From contig CP073344.1 of NCBI GenBank assembly GCA_024397875.1, positions 358,501 to 422,500 on the forward strand: a DNA stretch of 64,000 nt, given 5' to 3'. The notes below the pieces were generated by a model. The model saw only the letters and a list, made by a program, of their open reading frames with translations. It did no database searches and was not told the DNA's origin. Position 1 is the first letter of the stretch; every line of letters starts with the position of its first letter. The stretch comes from Amphritea atlantica (GTDB lineage: Bacteria; Pseudomonadota; Gammaproteobacteria; Pseudomonadales; Balneatricaceae). Positions 8,066-17,533 of the stretch are shown here, piece by piece. The position numbers were made by a program, and so were the translations under genes.

Positions 8066-9169
8066 TTGATTATCTTTCGCTACCTGGCCAAAGAGGTGCT
8101 GATCAGCATGGCCGCAGTTACTTTGGTGCTGCTGCTGATCATTATGAGTGGTCGTTTTATCAGTTATCTGAGTATCGCTGCGGCCGGTGAGATACCGATG
8201 GAAGCGGTATTCTACTACCTTCTGTTTCGAATGCCCGGCTTTCTTGAGCTGATTTTACCGCTGGGGCTGTTTCTGGGCATTCTGCTGGCCTACGGTCGCC
8301 TCTATCTTGAAAGTGAGATGGTGGTGCTGCAGGCAACCGGTATGAGTCAGCGCCGACTGACGGTCTATACGCTGGGGCCGGCCGTGTTCACCGCACTGCT
8401 GGTGTCGTTGATGAGTCTGTATTTGTCACCGGTGGGTGCCAATCAGACCGAGATTATGCTGCAGCAACAGCGCAATATCGGTGAGTTTGATGTGATCACC
8501 GAGGGGCGTTTCCAGACGATGCCCAGAGGTAACCGGGTTACCTATATTGAAAATCTGGATAGTCTCAGTGGCACCATGAGTGGTGTGTTTATCTCGGAGA
8601 AGATCAAGCTGGAAAACCGGGAACAGGCGGTGATGGTGGTGGCTGAGAACGGTCGCAGTTATACCAACCCGGAAACCGGGATACGCTATCTGGTGCTGGA
8701 TAACGGCTATCGCTATGAGGGTAATCCCGGCGAAGCCGACTATCGTCAGATTCGCTTTCAGGAATATGGTATCCGTTTGCCTGACCAGCAACCGATACAG
8801 CAGGTAAACGAACTCTACTCTCTGCCAACAACAGCGCTGATTGATGGCAGTGCCGCCGAGCGGGCTCAGCTACACTGGCGCTTATCACTGCCGATGCTGA
8901 CGCTGATTGTTGCGCTGCTGGCGGTGCCGTTGAGCAAAACCAACCCCCGTCAGGGGCGTTATGCCAAGCTGATACCTTCGATTCTGCTTTATATGGCCTA
9001 TCTGATGTTGCTCACCAATGTACGTAAATATATTGAGAGTGACGGTGGCAAGGTGATACTGCTGTGGCTGGTGCATCTGTTGTTCTTCGCCCTGGCGATG
9101 GGCTTGTTATATGTTGATGGTTCCTGGAAAAAGTTGTTGGGCCGGCGGAGGGCTGATCATGCTGCTTAA
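8066..9169 (+). CDS. lptF: LPS export permease LptF
   Basis: Inner-membrane subunit of the LptB2FGC transporter, which extracts lipopolysaccharide and passes it to the periplasmic bridge. There are six membrane segments with a large periplasmic beta-jellyroll between the third and fourth. A TTG at 8066 is chosen as start. It has AGGA about nine bases upstream and yields IIFRYLAKEVL at the N-terminus, matching the family, and a 367-residue protein. The in-frame ATG at 7970 would add 32 unconserved residues. It overlaps lptG by 11 bases, which indicates translational coupling. Confidence 0.92.
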   Translation: MIIFRYLAKEVLISMAAVTLVLLLIIMSGRFISYLSIAAAGEIPMEAVFYYLLFRMPGFLELILPLGLFLGILLAYGRLYLESEMVVLQATGMSQRRLTVYTLGPAVFTALLVSLMSLYLSPVGANQTEIMLQQQRNIGEFDVITEGRFQTMPRGNRVTYIENLDSLSGTMSGVFISEKIKLENREQAVMVVAENGRSYTNPETGIRYLVLDNGYRYEGNPGEADYRQIRFQEYGIRLPDQQPIQQVNELYSLPTTALIDGSAAERAQLHWRLSLPMLTLIVALLAVPLSKTNPRQGRYAKLIPSILLYMAYLMLLTNVRKYIESDGGKVILLWLVHLLFFALAMGLLYVDGSWKKLLGRRRADHAA

Positions 9170-10220
9170 GCTGGACCGCTATATCGGTAAGCAGGTTTTT
9201 CTCAGCATCATGGTGGTGATGCTGGTGGTGGTCGGTCTGGACTTTCTGTTCCAGATGATCGACGAGATGTCTGATCTGAATGAAGGTTATACGCTGATTA
9301 TTGCGCTGGCCTATTCAGCCCTGAATGTGCCCGCCGCGTTCTATGAATATTTACCACTGGGGTGTCTGGTCGGGTGCCTGTTAGGCCTCGGAGCGTTGGC
9401 CAGCGGGAGTGAACTGACGGTGATGCGGGCTGCCGGGGTGTCGGTGTGGCGGCTGGTGCGGATGGTATTAAAGCCGATTATTGTACTCGCCGTTCTGGCG
9501 CTGTTTCTGGGTGAGTATATCGCGCCTTATGCCGGGGCGCTGTCTGAGAGTATCCGGGCACAGCATCTGAACCAAGGCACTATCTCGGCCCGCACCGGGG
9601 TCTGGCATCGTGAGAACGGTGAGTATATCCATATCAATGTGGTGACCCCCGACGGTGCGATACAGGGAGTGACTCGTTTTGGCCTTGCGCCCGACAGCAG
9701 TCTCTCGTATAGCAGCTATGCGACATCGGGACGTTATCAGAACGGTGTCTGGGAATTGCGGGATGTTGTTGAGACCCGTTTTCTCGACAACCAGACGCAG
9801 ACGCAGCGCTATGAAACCAAAGAGTGGCAGATAGAGCTGAACCCTCAGCGTCTGAAGGTGCTGATGGTTAAACCGAAAGAGATGTCGACCAGCGAATTGT
9901 ATCAATACAGTCAGTATCTCGATGATCAGGAGCTGGATAATGATCGCTATATGCAAAGTTTCTGGCGCAAAGTCTTTCAGCCTCTGGCGATTATTGGTCT
10001 GGTGCTGGTCGCCGTATCCTTTATCTTCGGCTCGCTGCGCAGCGTCTCTACCGGGCAGCGAATCATCACCGGGGTGGTGGTGGGTATGGTCTTCAAAATC
10101 AGCCAGGATATCCTCGCGCCGATGAGCAGCCTCTACAGTATTGATCCGGTGTGGGCCGCTTTGGTGCCGATCATGATCTGCATGGCGTTAGGCGGATGGT
10201 TGATTAAACGCGCAGGGTAG
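9159..10220 (+). CDS. lptG: LPS export permease LptG
   Basis: Partner of LptF in the LPS export ABC transporter. It has 353 residues with six membrane segments and the central periplasmic domain (about residues 125-265). The ATG at 9159 has a strong GGAGGG site and gives MLLKLDRYIGKQV, the conserved N-terminus with the coupling-helix region (MRAAGVSVWRLVRMV) in the first half. Its stop is followed almost at once by the 1.4 kb hairpin array at 10221-11655, which may terminate or stabilise the lptFG message. Confidence 0.95.
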   Translation: MLLKLDRYIGKQVFLSIMVVMLVVVGLDFLFQMIDEMSDLNEGYTLIIALAYSALNVPAAFYEYLPLGCLVGCLLGLGALASGSELTVMRAAGVSVWRLVRMVLKPIIVLAVLALFLGEYIAPYAGALSESIRAQHLNQGTISARTGVWHRENGEYIHINVVTPDGAIQGVTRFGLAPDSSLSYSSYATSGRYQNGVWELRDVVETRFLDNQTQTQRYETKEWQIELNPQRLKVLMVKPKEMSTSELYQYSQYLDDQELDNDRYMQSFWRKVFQPLAIIGLVLVAVSFIFGSLRSVSTGQRIITGVVVGMVFKISQDILAPMSSLYSIDPVWAALVPIMICMALGGWLIKRAG

Positions 10221-11655
10221 CTCGCAAAAAGCGCGAGAGTGGCTAGACGTCACTGCGTGACTTGCTAGTGGCTAGAGCGCTTCGCTTGCCAGAAAAAGAT
10301 AAAGATAAAGCGCTTTCAGGCGCGTGGTTGTCAGCTTTATTTGTTTGCTTTTGTAGGAGCGGCTTCCAGCCGCGATCAATATCGGAGTCTTTCCATTCGC
10401 GGCTGGAAGCCGCTCCTACGTGGGAGTACCGTCGTAAAAAACGCGGGAGTGGCTAGACGTCACTGCGTGACTTGCTAGTGGTTAGAACGCTTCGCTTGCC
10501 AGAAAAAGATAAAGATTAAGCGCTTTCAGGCGCGTGGTTGTCAGCTTTTTGTTTGCTCTTGTAGGAGCGGCTTCCAGCCGCGATCAATATCAGAGTCTTT
10601 CCATTCGCGGCTGGAAGCCGCTCCTACGTGGGAGTGCCGTCGCATAAAAACGCGGGAGTGGCTAGACGTCACTGCGTGACTTGCTAGTGGCTAGAGCGCT
10701 TCGCTTGCTAGATAAAGATAAAGCGCTTTAAGGCGCGTGGTTGTCAGCTTTTTGTTTGCTTTTGTAGGAGCGGCTTCCCGCCGCGATCAGTATCGGAGTC
10801 TTTCCATTCGCGGCTGGAAGCCGCTCCTACAGGGGAGTGCCGTCGCATAAAAAGCGCGAGAGTGGCTAGACGTCACTGCGTGACTTGCTAGTGGCTAGAA
10901 CGCTTCGCTTGCCAGAAAAAGATAAAGATTAAGCGCTTTCAGGGGCGTGGTTGTCAGCTTTTTGTTTGCTTTTGTAGGAGCGGCTTCCAGCCGCGATCAG
11001 TATCGGAGTCTTTCCATTCGCGGCTGGAAGCCGCTCCTACAGGGGAGTGCCTTCGCATAAAAACGCGAGAGGGGCTAGACGTTACTGCGTGACTTGCTAG
11101 TGGTTAGACGCAACTGCGTTGCTTGCTAGAAAAGGTAAAAAATAAAGCGCTTTCAGGGGCGTGGTTGTCAGCTTTTTGTATGCTCTTGTAGGAGCGGCTT
11201 CCCGCCGCGATCAGTGTCGGAGTCTTTTCATTCGCGGCTGGAAGCCGCTCCTACAGGGGAGTGCCGTCGTAAAAAACGCGGGAGTGGCTAGACGTCACTG
11301 CGTGACTTGCTAGTGGTTAGAACGCTTCGCTTGCCAGAAAAAGATAAAGATTAAGCGCTTTCAGGCGTGTGGTTGTCAGCTTTTTGTCTGCTCTTGTAGG
11401 AGCGGCTTCCCGCCGCGATCAGTATCGGAGTGTTTCCATTTGCGGCTGGAAGCCGCTCTTACGAGGCAGGTTAGTCGCAAAAGCGCGAGAGTGGCTGGAC
11501 GTCACTGCGTGACTTGCTAGTGGTTAGACGCAACTGCGTTGCTTGCCAGAAAAAGATAAAGATAAAGCGCTATAGCACGGTGTGGATTTTATCTTTTTCT
11601 AGCTCCTGGCAAGCGACGAAGGAGCGTCTAGCGAGTCGCGCAGCGACGTTCTAGC
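10221..11655. repeat. tandem array of ~205-213 bp composite hairpin units
   Basis: Six full units and a seventh partial one start at 10243, 10452, 10661, 10865, 11074, 11287 and 11494 (periods 209, 209, 204, 209, 213, 207). Each unit carries a CTAG hairpin with arms GTCAC/GTGAC (one copy GTTAC), then a second hairpin with variable arms (GC/GC around TTC, or GCAAC/GTTGC). After these come an AAAAAGATAAAG box, a GCGCTTTCAGG stretch, a 67 bp REP doublet and a CGCGGGAGTG link. The array ends with an oppositely oriented CTAG pair at about 11600-11655. It fills the gap between the convergent lptG and RDD genes and holds no believable gene. Confidence 0.9.
10353..11462. repeat. six 67 bp REP doublets (BIME-like)
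   Basis: Inverted pairs of GTAGGAGCGGCTTCC hairpins at 10353-10419, 10561-10627, 10764-10830, 10974-11040, 11188-11254 and 11396-11462, all 67 bp. The right arm is nearly constant (GCGGCTGGAAGCCGC). In copies 3, 5 and 6 the left arm reads CTTCCCGCC instead of CTTCCAGCC, which breaks one pair. Confidence 0.85.
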
Positions 11656-11665
11656 TACTTTATAT

Positions 11666-12106
11666 TCAATTCTTCGGCAGCAGAACAATCTGCGTATCTG
11701 AGAAGCTGTCGTGCCAGGTGGCTTTGTTGGCTGAGAACAGCATCCAGAAAAATCCCAGACCGAAACAGGCGAATGAGACGATGGCAGTCATAAAGCGGAT
11801 CAGTGCCTGGCGCAGGCTGATATGATGGCCATCCAGGGTCTGAACCCGCAGTTTCCAAGCCTGCATTCCCAGTGTCTGCCCCAGCCGCACCCAGAAGTAG
11901 GCGAAGAAGGCGAAGGTCAGCAGAAACAGTAGTGTCTGAAACACCGGACCGCTGACCGCTTCACCATGGTTCAGTCCGACGGCGGCAAAACCGGCGCACA
12001 TCCAGATGGCGACTACCAGAAAACCATCGTAGATCATCGCTGCAAAACGGCGCATCAGACTGGGCTGGCGCAGTTCACCTTCTTGTTCCGGGAAAGGTAT
12101 GCTCAT
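11666..12106 (-). CDS. RDD family membrane protein
   Basis: A 146-residue protein with three predicted membrane helices. The family hallmark arginine is in LMRRFAAMIYDGFLV, and the aspartates follow in YDGF. The second conserved block is TLGMQAWKLRVQTLDG with LRQALIRF. RDD proteins are small transport-related or channel-like membrane proteins of varied role. The ATG at 12106 is chosen because upstream in-frame sequence is not family-like and the conserved domain begins about 17 residues after it. It converges on lptG across the hairpin array. Confidence 0.82.
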   Translation of the reverse strand: MSIPFPEQEGELRQPSLMRRFAAMIYDGFLVVAIWMCAGFAAVGLNHGEAVSGPVFQTLLFLLTFAFFAYFWVRLGQTLGMQAWKLRVQTLDGHHISLRQALIRFMTAIVSFACFGLGFFWMLFSANKATWHDSFSDTQIVLLPKN

Positions 12107-12236
12107 CTTCTTTGTTACTGTCTCTTGCTGTTGTTCACTACCGGCCAGGCTTGTCTTCTCGATAATGCAAGCCACGACCCTATAACTGCGGCAGACTATA
12201 CCATCAAAATAAGCCCCGTTGTTAAGGCTGAGGTAT

Positions 12237-12266
12237 AAAAAAAACCGAGCGCAGAGCCCGGTTTTT
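12237..12266 (-). terminator. terminator of the Sel1-repeat gene
   Basis: Read on the minus strand, a hairpin with arms ACCGGGC/GCTCGGT (one mismatch) is followed by eight Ts. It lies just past the stop codon at 12284. Confidence 0.7.
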
Positions 12267-12283
12267 GTGTGCAATAGGTGACG

Positions 12284-13090
12284 TTACTTGAACGGCACGA
12301 CAAACTTGTCTTTGTACTCGGCTGCCAGTGCTTTGGCCTGCTCTAATTCAGCATCAGAGAGTTTCATCACGATCCGGGATTGGATTGCAGTCGCGGTCTG
12401 GTTGCCAAGTTCCAGGGCGTTCTGCAGCCAGGCATATGCGATAATGTTAGTTTGCTGATCTTCTTCGGCACCATGGTTGTTGGAGTACAGAGCACCGAGG
12501 AAGAACATCGCATCCATATGGCCCTGTTCTGCCGCTTTGCGGTACCATTTTTCGGCCATTGAGAAGTCCTGCTGAACACCCGTACCGAAGTTATATGCCC
12601 GGCCCAGGTTATGCTGAGCCACGACCAGTCCCTGATCCGCGGCCAGGGAATACCAGTTGAACGCCTGTGATGCATCGCGTTTTACCCCGTAACCGAACTC
12701 ATACATTTCACCGAGGCGGTTTTGGGCAATGGCATCGCCGGATTCCGCAGCCGGTTCAACGGTTTTCAGTTCAACTTTATAGCCTTTATTTTTATAGGCA
12801 CGCAGACTGTTTACACACTCCAGGTGGCCCTGAGCGCTACAGCGGTTATACAGCTTTACCGCGGCTTTCTCATCGGCATCAACGCCCAGACCAAATTCGT
12901 ACATCTGACCGACGAGATTCATCGCATCCAGATCGTTGTCATTGATTAGTGGCTTCAGCTCATTCATGGCCGTGGTGTAGTCCTTGGCTTCAAAGGCTTT
13001 CAGGCCTTTTGCCAGACTGGCGGCATATGCGGAGGCTGTGTTGAGAGTCAGTAGCAGCCCGGTGACGGCCAGTAGTAGTTTCTTACTCAT
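12284..13090 (-). CDS. Sel1-repeat secreted protein
   Basis: A 268-residue protein with a signal peptide (LLLAVTGLLLTLNTASAYA) and about four Sel1-type repeats: LVGQMYEFGLGVDADEKAAVKLY, LGEMYEFGYGVKRDASQAFNWY, LGRAYNFGTGVQQDFSMAEKWY and LGALYSNNHGAEEDQ. Such solenoids act as protein-interaction scaffolds in the periplasm or envelope. The gene appears monocistronic, with its own terminator, and a TATAAT-like -10 lies about 42-47 bases upstream of the start on the minus strand (13132-13137). A specific partner cannot be named. Confidence 0.85.
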   Translation of the reverse strand: MSKKLLLAVTGLLLTLNTASAYAASLAKGLKAFEAKDYTTAMNELKPLINDNDLDAMNLVGQMYEFGLGVDADEKAAVKLYNRCSAQGHLECVNSLRAYKNKGYKVELKTVEPAAESGDAIAQNRLGEMYEFGYGVKRDASQAFNWYSLAADQGLVVAQHNLGRAYNFGTGVQQDFSMAEKWYRKAAEQGHMDAMFFLGALYSNNHGAEEDQQTNIIAYAWLQNALELGNQTATAIQSRIVMKLSDAELEQAKALAAEYKDKFVVPFK

Positions 13091-13327
13091 CGAATTACGC
13101 CCGTATGGTTAAAGGTAAAAAATTGGCGCCTATTATACCGGCCAGCTTTCCGAAGTTGATAGGGACAAAACGGATCTTTTTGGCAGGCACTGTTGGCGCA
13201 GATCAGTGAAGTGCTTAATTAGCAGGGTCTAATATTGCGCGCATTCTACAGGAATCAGATTGAAAAATCATGACTTCGGCCGGGCAACATCCGCTGTCGC
13301 TGCCTGCTGGGGGCTTTTACGGCTGGT

Positions 13328-13708
13328 TTAATGGCTCAGCAGCTCGATCATATAGCCGTCGGGGTCACGGACAAATGCCAGTATTGTCGAACCATGCATC
13401 ATCGGGCCGGGTTCCCTGACGACCTGTCCACCGAGGGATCTTATTTTTTCACAGGCGTCGTAGACATCTTCTACTTCGATAGCGATATGACCGTAGGCGT
13501 TACCCAGATCATAGCTGCTGGTATCCCAGTTATGCGTCAGTTCCAGAACGGTATTTTCGGACTCAGAGCCATAGCCGAGAAAGGCGAGGGTAAACTTGCC
13601 GTCGGGATAATCTTTGCGACGTAACAGTTTCATATTCAGTATCTCAGTATAGAATGAGATCGATTTTTGCAGATCTGTAACCCTGAGCATGGTATGCAAT
13701 AGTCGCAT
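13328..13708 (-). CDS. gloA: lactoylglutathione lyase (glyoxalase I)
   Basis: A 126-residue VOC-fold metalloenzyme that converts the methylglyoxal-glutathione hemithioacetal to S-lactoylglutathione. Residues that match known GloA are [16 protein letters not shown] (metal His5), [11 protein letters not shown] (metal Glu), [16 protein letters not shown] (metal His) and [10 protein letters not shown] (metal Glu). Length is typical of the small nickel-type bacterial enzymes. An AGGAGAC motif precedes the ATG on the minus strand. The gene is divergent from the phasin gene. Confidence 0.95.
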   Translation of the reverse strand: MRLLHTMLRVTDLQKSISFYTEILNMKLLRRKDYPDGKFTLAFLGYGSESENTVLELTHNWDTSSYDLGNAYGHIAIEVEDVYDACEKIRSLGGQVVREPGPMMHGSTILAFVRDPDGYMIELLSH

Positions 13709-13834
13709 TTTGAGGTCTCCTGTTTGTGGCCTGACAGTTGTTCATCGTAAACTATTCATCAGACAGAGCAAATTAATCTATCTGTTGTTTTGGGGTTTTT
13801 AACACTCGGCCGGGTGGCGAGCGAGGGTATTGTT

Positions 13835-14164
13835 ATGTTTCAAGATATGTCTAAAGTACTGGGTCAGTCTATGGGTCCATTCAAAGAGTTGGTCAATATC
13901 CAGACCAGAATGCTGGAAGAACTGACGCGTCAGCAGATGGAGTGCACTAAAGCCTGTATTGACGCGACCGTCGCACAAACGCGGCAGATGCAGAACTGTA
14001 CCTCTGCAGATGAGTTGATCAAGTCGCAACAGGCGTATGCGGTCGAGCTGGAGGAGACGCTTAAACAGGCCAACGAGCGGAATATGAAGGCCCTGCATGA
14101 GGCCCGTGAGTCGGTTGAGCGATTGGCGGGAGATGCTTTCGATGCATTTGCTCCAAAACGATAA
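13835..14164 (+). CDS. phasin family protein
   Basis: A 109-residue amphipathic helical protein (MFQDMSKVLGQSMGPFKELVNIQTRMLEELTRQQMECTKACIDA and onward), with the composition and heptad pattern of phasins that coat polyhydroxyalkanoate granules. The ATG at 13835 is used because GCGAGGG precedes it, and the 15 extra residues from the upstream ATG are unlike the family. No PHA synthase lies in the window, so a role in PHA storage is inferred from family only. Confidence 0.72.
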   Translation: MFQDMSKVLGQSMGPFKELVNIQTRMLEELTRQQMECTKACIDATVAQTRQMQNCTSADELIKSQQAYAVELEETLKQANERNMKALHEARESVERLAGDAFDAFAPKR

Positions 14165-14196
14165 TGTTCCAGGCCTGATGAATTAAGTGAGATGCA

Positions 14197-14715
14197 ATGA
14201 GTAAGGACGTGGGACTTTTTTACGGTTCAACTACCGGTAATACCGAGAGCTGTGCCGAACTGATCGCAACGCATATTGGCCCTCAGCGGGTTGATATGCA
14301 TGAGCTGGCGACTGCCGGGCTGGATGGACTGGGCAGTTATAGCTATCTGATTCTGGGTATACCCACCTGGGATTATGGCGAGCTGCAGGAAGACTGGTCT
14401 GATGTCTGGGCTGAGCTGGATGAAATGGATCTGAACGGTGTCAAATGTGCGCTGTTCGGGTTGGGAGACCAGGTTGGTTATGGCGAGTGGTTCGTTGATG
14501 CCATGGGGGCCTTGCATGACAAACTGGTCAGTCGGGGCGCGTTGATGTGTGGTTACTGGCCGATCTATGGTTACAACTTCGAAGCGTCTAAAGCGCTGAA
14601 TGAAAGTCAGGATTATTTTGTCGGTCTGGTGCTCGATGAGGATTGTCAGAGTGAACTCACGGCTGACAGAATCGCTGAGTGGGTGCCGCAGGTGATGGAC
14701 GCGTTTGGTATCTGA
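14197..14715 (+). CDS. fldB: long-chain flavodoxin FldB
   Basis: A 172-residue FMN-binding electron carrier. The phosphate-binding loop GSTTGNTE is at 10-17. The stretches ILGIPTWDYGELQEDW and GLGDQVGYGEWFVDAMGALHDKL closely match E. coli FldB, including the aromatic residues that stack on the isoalloxazine ring. It would pass low-potential electrons to reductive enzymes. It starts 33 bases after the phasin stop, so co-transcription is possible. It converges on nhaD. Confidence 0.9.
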   Translation: MSKDVGLFYGSTTGNTESCAELIATHIGPQRVDMHELATAGLDGLGSYSYLILGIPTWDYGELQEDWSDVWAELDEMDLNGVKCALFGLGDQVGYGEWFVDAMGALHDKLVSRGALMCGYWPIYGYNFEASKALNESQDYFVGLVLDEDCQSELTADRIAEWVPQVMDAFGI

Positions 14716-14746
14716 GTCAGCCTGCATTTAACGCCGTTGTGCTTAC

Positions 14747-16192
14747 TTAGATGCCATTAAGCCACAGATGGGCGGCGATACTCAGGAGATATCCCAGAGC
14801 GATTGCCCAGCTCCATTTCAGGTGAGCATAAAAAGTGTACACCCCCTGAGCCTGACCCATTAGCGCGATCCCTGCTGCAGAGCCTATGGATAGCAGCGAG
14901 CCGCCAATGCCGGTGGTCAGGGTCACCAGCAGCCATTGGTTAGTCGACATATCCGGCTGCATGGTGAGTACGGCAAACATGACCGGAATATTATCGATCA
15001 GCGATGACAGGACGCCGATCAGGCTGTTTGCCAGCGTGGGTCCCAGATGGCTGTAGACCAGATCGGACAGTAACCCCAGATAGCCCAGTGCTGCCAGTCC
15101 GCCCACCGATAACACAATGCCATAGAAAAACATCAGCGTATCCCAGGAGGAGCGTTCGACCACCTGGAAGATATGAAAGCGACGGATCACGTCGGTGTGA
15201 TCGCCCTTTATCTGGCTGATATCGGTCAGGTTTTCAATATGATGGTTATGGATATGGCCGGTATCCCGGATGTGGGCTTCAAAGCGGCTGAGGTAGTAAC
15301 CGTATAGTTTTAATATGCCCAGCCCGGTCATCATGCCCAGTACCGATGGCAGATGAAGAAAGCTGTGACTGGTGACCGCTAGTAAAATGGTGAGTATAAA
15401 CAGCACCATAATTCGCCGTGCGCCGGGCTTCATCCGGCGTTGCTGATGGCGCCGCTCCGGCACTGGATAGCCTTTTTGGATTGCCAGTGACATGAGCAGT
15501 GCCGGCACCAGCCAGCTGACCACTGAGGGGATAAACAGATTGAAAAATCCGCTGAATTCGATTATCCCTTTCTGCCAGACCATCAGGGTGGTGATATCGC
15601 CGAATGGACTGAATGCCCCGCCGGCATTGGCGGCCACGACGACGTTGATACACCCCAGGGTAACAAATTTAACCGTGTGCTTACCCACCGCCATCACTAC
15701 CGCGCCCATCAGCAGGGCGGTTGAAAGGTTATCGGCAATGGGTGAGAGGAGGAAGGCCAGTGCGCCGGTAGTCCAGTAGATCTGTATCAGGCTCAGCTTG
15801 CAGGAGACCAGCCAGGAACGCAGGGCTGCGAACACCTGCCGTTCTTCCATCGAGGTGATAAAGGACATCGCCGCCAGCAGGAAGAAAAATAGCTCAGCAT
15901 ATTCAAGCAGATTATGTCTGAATGCGATTGCCGCGGTCTCGCTATCCCCTTCCAGCGTATAGGCCAGACCGACTAGCAGCCAGATCAGTCCGGCAGCGAC
16001 AATGACCGGTTTGGATTTGCGCAGATGAAAATATTCTTCCCCCAGTACAAACAGGTAACTGATCAGAAAAATAGCGACGCAGGTGATGCCGATAAACGTA
16101 TCGGTATGGGAGTTGACCGTTCCTTCTGCGGCCATCAAAGGTGCCGGAAGTAACGAGAAAAACGTGCAGGAGAGGATCAGCAGGCGATGCAT
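14747..16192 (-). CDS. nhaD: NhaD-type Na+/H+ antiporter
   Basis: A 481-residue polytopic membrane protein of the ion-transporter superfamily, with about 12 hydrophobic segments and an N-terminal signal-like segment (LLILSCTFFSLLPAPLMAAEG). The conserved stretches SPIADNLSTALLMGAV and NAGGAFSPFGDITTLMVW are diagnostic of NhaD, which expels sodium (and lithium) in exchange for protons in marine and alkaliphilic bacteria. A His-rich cytoplasmic loop (HIRDTGHIHNHHIEN) may sense pH or metal. The gene stands alone, divergent from prfB. Confidence 0.92.
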   Translation of the reverse strand: MHRLLILSCTFFSLLPAPLMAAEGTVNSHTDTFIGITCVAIFLISYLFVLGEEYFHLRKSKPVIVAAGLIWLLVGLAYTLEGDSETAAIAFRHNLLEYAELFFFLLAAMSFITSMEERQVFAALRSWLVSCKLSLIQIYWTTGALAFLLSPIADNLSTALLMGAVVMAVGKHTVKFVTLGCINVVVAANAGGAFSPFGDITTLMVWQKGIIEFSGFFNLFIPSVVSWLVPALLMSLAIQKGYPVPERRHQQRRMKPGARRIMVLFILTILLAVTSHSFLHLPSVLGMMTGLGILKLYGYYLSRFEAHIRDTGHIHNHHIENLTDISQIKGDHTDVIRRFHIFQVVERSSWDTLMFFYGIVLSVGGLAALGYLGLLSDLVYSHLGPTLANSLIGVLSSLIDNIPVMFAVLTMQPDMSTNQWLLVTLTTGIGGSLLSIGSAAGIALMGQAQGVYTFYAHLKWSWAIALGYLLSIAAHLWLNGI

Positions 16193-16400
16193 TTTGTTGT
16201 TGGTTATCCACAGTTCCCTTTGTCAGATCCAATTCTTGCTGATAAAGGGGGGCAAAGTCGAGTTTTTTCAGTCCTTTGGATACACAGCTGCCGGGGAATC
16301 GGGTAAAATGTGCTGCTTTTTTACCCGGCCAGTTCAGCCAGTCCCGGTGCCAATCAGATAGAACGCTGCCAGCGCAGATAGAGAGAGTAAAGCGATTACG

Positions 16401-17495
16401 ATGGAAATCAATCCGATCATCAACAGCCTGAAAGATATAACCGAGCGTACCGAGGTGTTACGTGGCTATCTGGAATACCCTGAGAAGCAGGAACGTCTGG
16501 AAGAGGTCAATCGGGAACTGGAAGATTCTGCTGTCTGGAGTGAGCCCGAGCGGGCGCAGGCGCTGGGTAAAGAGCGTGCCATGCTGGAAGGTGTGGTACA
16601 GACTATCGATGATCTGACCGCCGGTGTGACCGATGCCCGTGAGCTGCTGGAGATGGCAGTTGAAGAGGATGACGAAGATACCGTCGAGGAAGTGCGCAGC
16701 GAAGTTGCCAAGCTGGAAGAGTTGCTCAATCAGCTGGAGTTCCGCCGTATGTTCTCTGGTGAGGCGGATGGCAACAACGCCTATCTGGATATTCAGGCCG
16801 GTTCCGGTGGTACTGAAGCGCAGGACTGGGCGGAGATGATGTTGCGGATGTATCTGCGCTGGGGTGAGGACAAAGGTTTCAAAACCGAGCTGCTGGAATG
16901 TTCAGCCGGTGATGTCGCGGGTATTAAGTCTGCCACGATTAGTTTTCAGGGGGCGTATGCCTTTGGCTGGCTGCGTACCGAGACCGGGGTTCACCGTCTG
17001 GTGCGTAAATCACCGTTCGACTCCGGTGGTCGCCGTCATACCTCGTTCTCTTCTGTCTTTGTTTCGCCGGAGATCGATGACAATGTTGAGATCGATATTA
17101 ACCCTGCTGATCTGCGGGTGGATGTGTACCGCGCCTCTGGTGCGGGTGGTCAGCACGTCAACCGGACAGAATCGGCGGTGCGTATTACCCACGGGCCGTC
17201 CGGCATCGTGGTGCAGAGCCAGAGTCAGCGCTCGCAGCACCAGAACAAAGATACCTGTATGAAACAGCTGCGGGCAAAACTGTACGAGATGGAGATGCTG
17301 AAACGCTCCGAGGCCGCGCAGGAACAGGAAGACAACAAAGCTGATATCGGCTGGGGCAGTCAGATCCGCTCCTACGTACTGGATGATCAGCGGATTAAAG
17401 ATCTGCGTACCGGCGTGCAGAGTAGTAACTGCGATAAGGTGCTGGACGGCGATCTGGATCTGTTTATTGAGGCAAGCCTGAAGGCTGGCCTTTAA
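16401..17495 (+). CDS. prfB: peptide chain release factor 2
   Basis: RF2 recognises UGA and UAA stop codons and triggers peptide release. The 364-residue sequence has the SPF anticodon-like motif at 204-206 and GGQ at 249-251. The usual +1 programmed frameshift site (CUU UGA C after RGYL) is absent: residues 21-27 RGYLEYP are encoded in one continuous frame, with CTG GAA at 16470-16475. RF2 level is therefore not controlled by in-frame UGA readthrough here. It lies upstream of lysS, the conserved order, with a 243-base gap. Confidence 0.97.
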   Translation: MEINPIINSLKDITERTEVLRGYLEYPEKQERLEEVNRELEDSAVWSEPERAQALGKERAMLEGVVQTIDDLTAGVTDARELLEMAVEEDDEDTVEEVRSEVAKLEELLNQLEFRRMFSGEADGNNAYLDIQAGSGGTEAQDWAEMMLRMYLRWGEDKGFKTELLECSAGDVAGIKSATISFQGAYAFGWLRTETGVHRLVRKSPFDSGGRRHTSFSSVFVSPEIDDNVEIDINPADLRVDVYRASGAGGQHVNRTESAVRITHGPSGIVVQSQSQRSQHQNKDTCMKQLRAKLYEMEMLKRSEAAQEQEDNKADIGWGSQIRSYVLDDQRIKDLRTGVQSSNCDKVLDGDLDLFIEASLKAGL

Positions 17496-17533
17496 GTTTT
17501 AAACACTGCGAAAGCTATTGCACTTGTGCTGAC

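Noticed and set aside
10262..10456. 64-residue reading frame inside the hairpin array
   Set aside because: It spans repeat hairpins, lacks a ribosome-binding site, and its sequence is just the translated repeat.
10221..11655. CRISPR array
   Set aside because: Units are about 205-213 bp and nearly identical throughout. There are no unique spacers of uniform length and no cas genes.
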